A program made the position numbers and the translations under genes. Of a DNA stretch of 5,199 nt, positions 4,736 to 5,199 are shown one piece after another. Positions within the stretch are counted from its first letter, which is position 1. Every line of letters starts with the position of its first letter. Under the pieces are notes generated by a model. That model was given only the letters and a program-made list of their open reading frames with translations, did not search any database and was not told where the DNA came from. This DNA is from Hyphomicrobiaceae bacterium UBA4118. GTDB taxonomy: Bacteria > Pseudomonadota > Alphaproteobacteria > Rhizobiales > Methyloligellaceae. The DNA lies in contig DFXC01000119.1 in NCBI GenBank assembly GCA_002383105.1, positions 1-5,199 of the forward strand, written 5' to 3'.

Positions 4736-5199
4736 TTATTGCGGCAAGCCGCCTTGCGCACTGGCCTTCACCACGGGCGGCCGGTTCCACTTGCCGTTGA
4801 GCGCATCAGACCTCGGCGCGTAGAGGCGCATCGTCAAATTGAACGGCCCTTTCGGCGCGGGCAGCCAGTTTGCCTCCTTGTCGGCCCCCGGGCTCTCGTT
4901 CTGGAAATGGAGGTCGAGCGATCCGTCGGCATTGTATTTGAAGGGCATCCAGCTCGAGACCGCAAAGCGATTGATTGGGTTGGCCACCTGAAAGCCCTGA
5001 GGTCATAGAGCGTGATCGACCAAAAGGCTTGCGCCGGCGGGATTTGGTCCTTGTCGAAGTGGATCGCGTAGTTGTTCGCGCCGTCGAGCGGCTTGCCGTC
5101 GCTGTCACCCAGATTGAGTGGGTAGATGGCGTCGCCGGGCAAATTGGCGCCAAGCCCGATCTGGGTGACCATGGCGCGCTTTAGGTAATAGTTGCCGTA
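4736..5199 (-). pseudogene. DUF1254/DUF1214-domain protein, C-terminal part, frameshifted (runs off the right edge)
   Basis: The minus strand encodes the C-terminal DUF1214 domain of a DUF1254-family protein, split over two frames. From 5199 to 5002 one frame reads LGANLPGDAIYP, then LDGANNYAIHF, DQIPPAQAFW and SITLYD. From 4999 to the TAA at 4736-4738 another frame reads QGFQVANPINRFAVSSW, then FQNESPGADKEANWLPAP, GPFNLTMRLYAP and KWNRPPVV. Both halves match the usual continuous ending of these proteins. Two bases (5000-5001) remain where a codon is expected, so one base is missing. Loss of one C from GACCCTCAG would give exactly the observed GACCTCAG. Unrepaired, the first frame stops at 4834-4836 after 55 foreign residues. 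About 154 residues of a protein I recall as usually some 450-500 long are visible. The function of the family is poorly defined. The change could be a real inactivating mutation or a sequencing error. Confidence 0.85.

Noticed and set aside
4296..4823. A 175-residue plus-strand open frame
   Set aside because: It is antisense to both the SDR start and the DUF1214 end, with no domain of its own.
4995..5006. Programmed ribosomal frameshift in the DUF1214 gene
   Set aside because: No slippery heptamer, downstream pseudoknot or internal Shine-Dalgarno is visible at the junction, and this family is not known to use frameshifting. A simple indel is more likely.

Overview
The window is GC-rich DNA (roughly 60-65% in the genes, lower in part of the gap at 631-891) of bacterial type. 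The gene content, with Sec-exported quinoprotein components, YVTN propellers and a DUF1254/DUF1214 protein, suggests a Gram-negative proteobacterium. An alphaproteobacterium with PQQ-dependent alcohol oxidation, of the Hyphomicrobiales kind, is my best guess, but no marker gene in the window proves it.

Left half (1-3207): a periplasmic quinoprotein locus. A PQQ-dependent methanol/ethanol-type dehydrogenase reads leftward out of the window (1-630, N-terminal 210 residues only). A 261-nt gap (631-891) separates it from a rightward pair. The first of the pair is a periplasmic substrate-binding-like protein of the PQQ-alcohol-dehydrogenase-associated type (892-2199). The second, 21 nt later, is an exported seven-bladed YVTN beta-propeller of the PQQ-catabolism-associated type (2221-3207). 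The gap carries an 8-bp inverted repeat spaced by 14 nt, a short dyad over a TTGACA box, and a pair of small tandem hairpins in the dehydrogenase leader. The dehydrogenase would oxidise alcohol in the periplasm. The other two proteins are known from gene neighbourhoods to accompany such enzymes, but their biochemical role is unsettled. The ABC ATPase and permease that often accompany them are not in the window.

Right half (3208-5199): all genes lie on the minus strand, convergent to the propeller gene. From right to left they are: the C-terminal 154 residues of a DUF1254/DUF1214 protein broken by a one-base deletion at about 5000-5001 (4736-5199); a complete NAD(P)-dependent extended-SDR epimerase/dehydratase-like protein (3669-4634) followed by a plausible intrinsic terminator (3597-3627); and an unrecognised 65-residue protein (3274-3471) with a strong ribosome-binding site and a leader that can form mutually exclusive stems (3502-3539). 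Nothing visible links these genes functionally to the quinoprotein locus.

No tRNA, rRNA, insertion sequence, CRISPR array or attachment site was seen. The best candidates for something under-described are the substrate-binding/propeller pair without a transporter, the small protein with its structured leader, and the frameshifted gene at the right edge.
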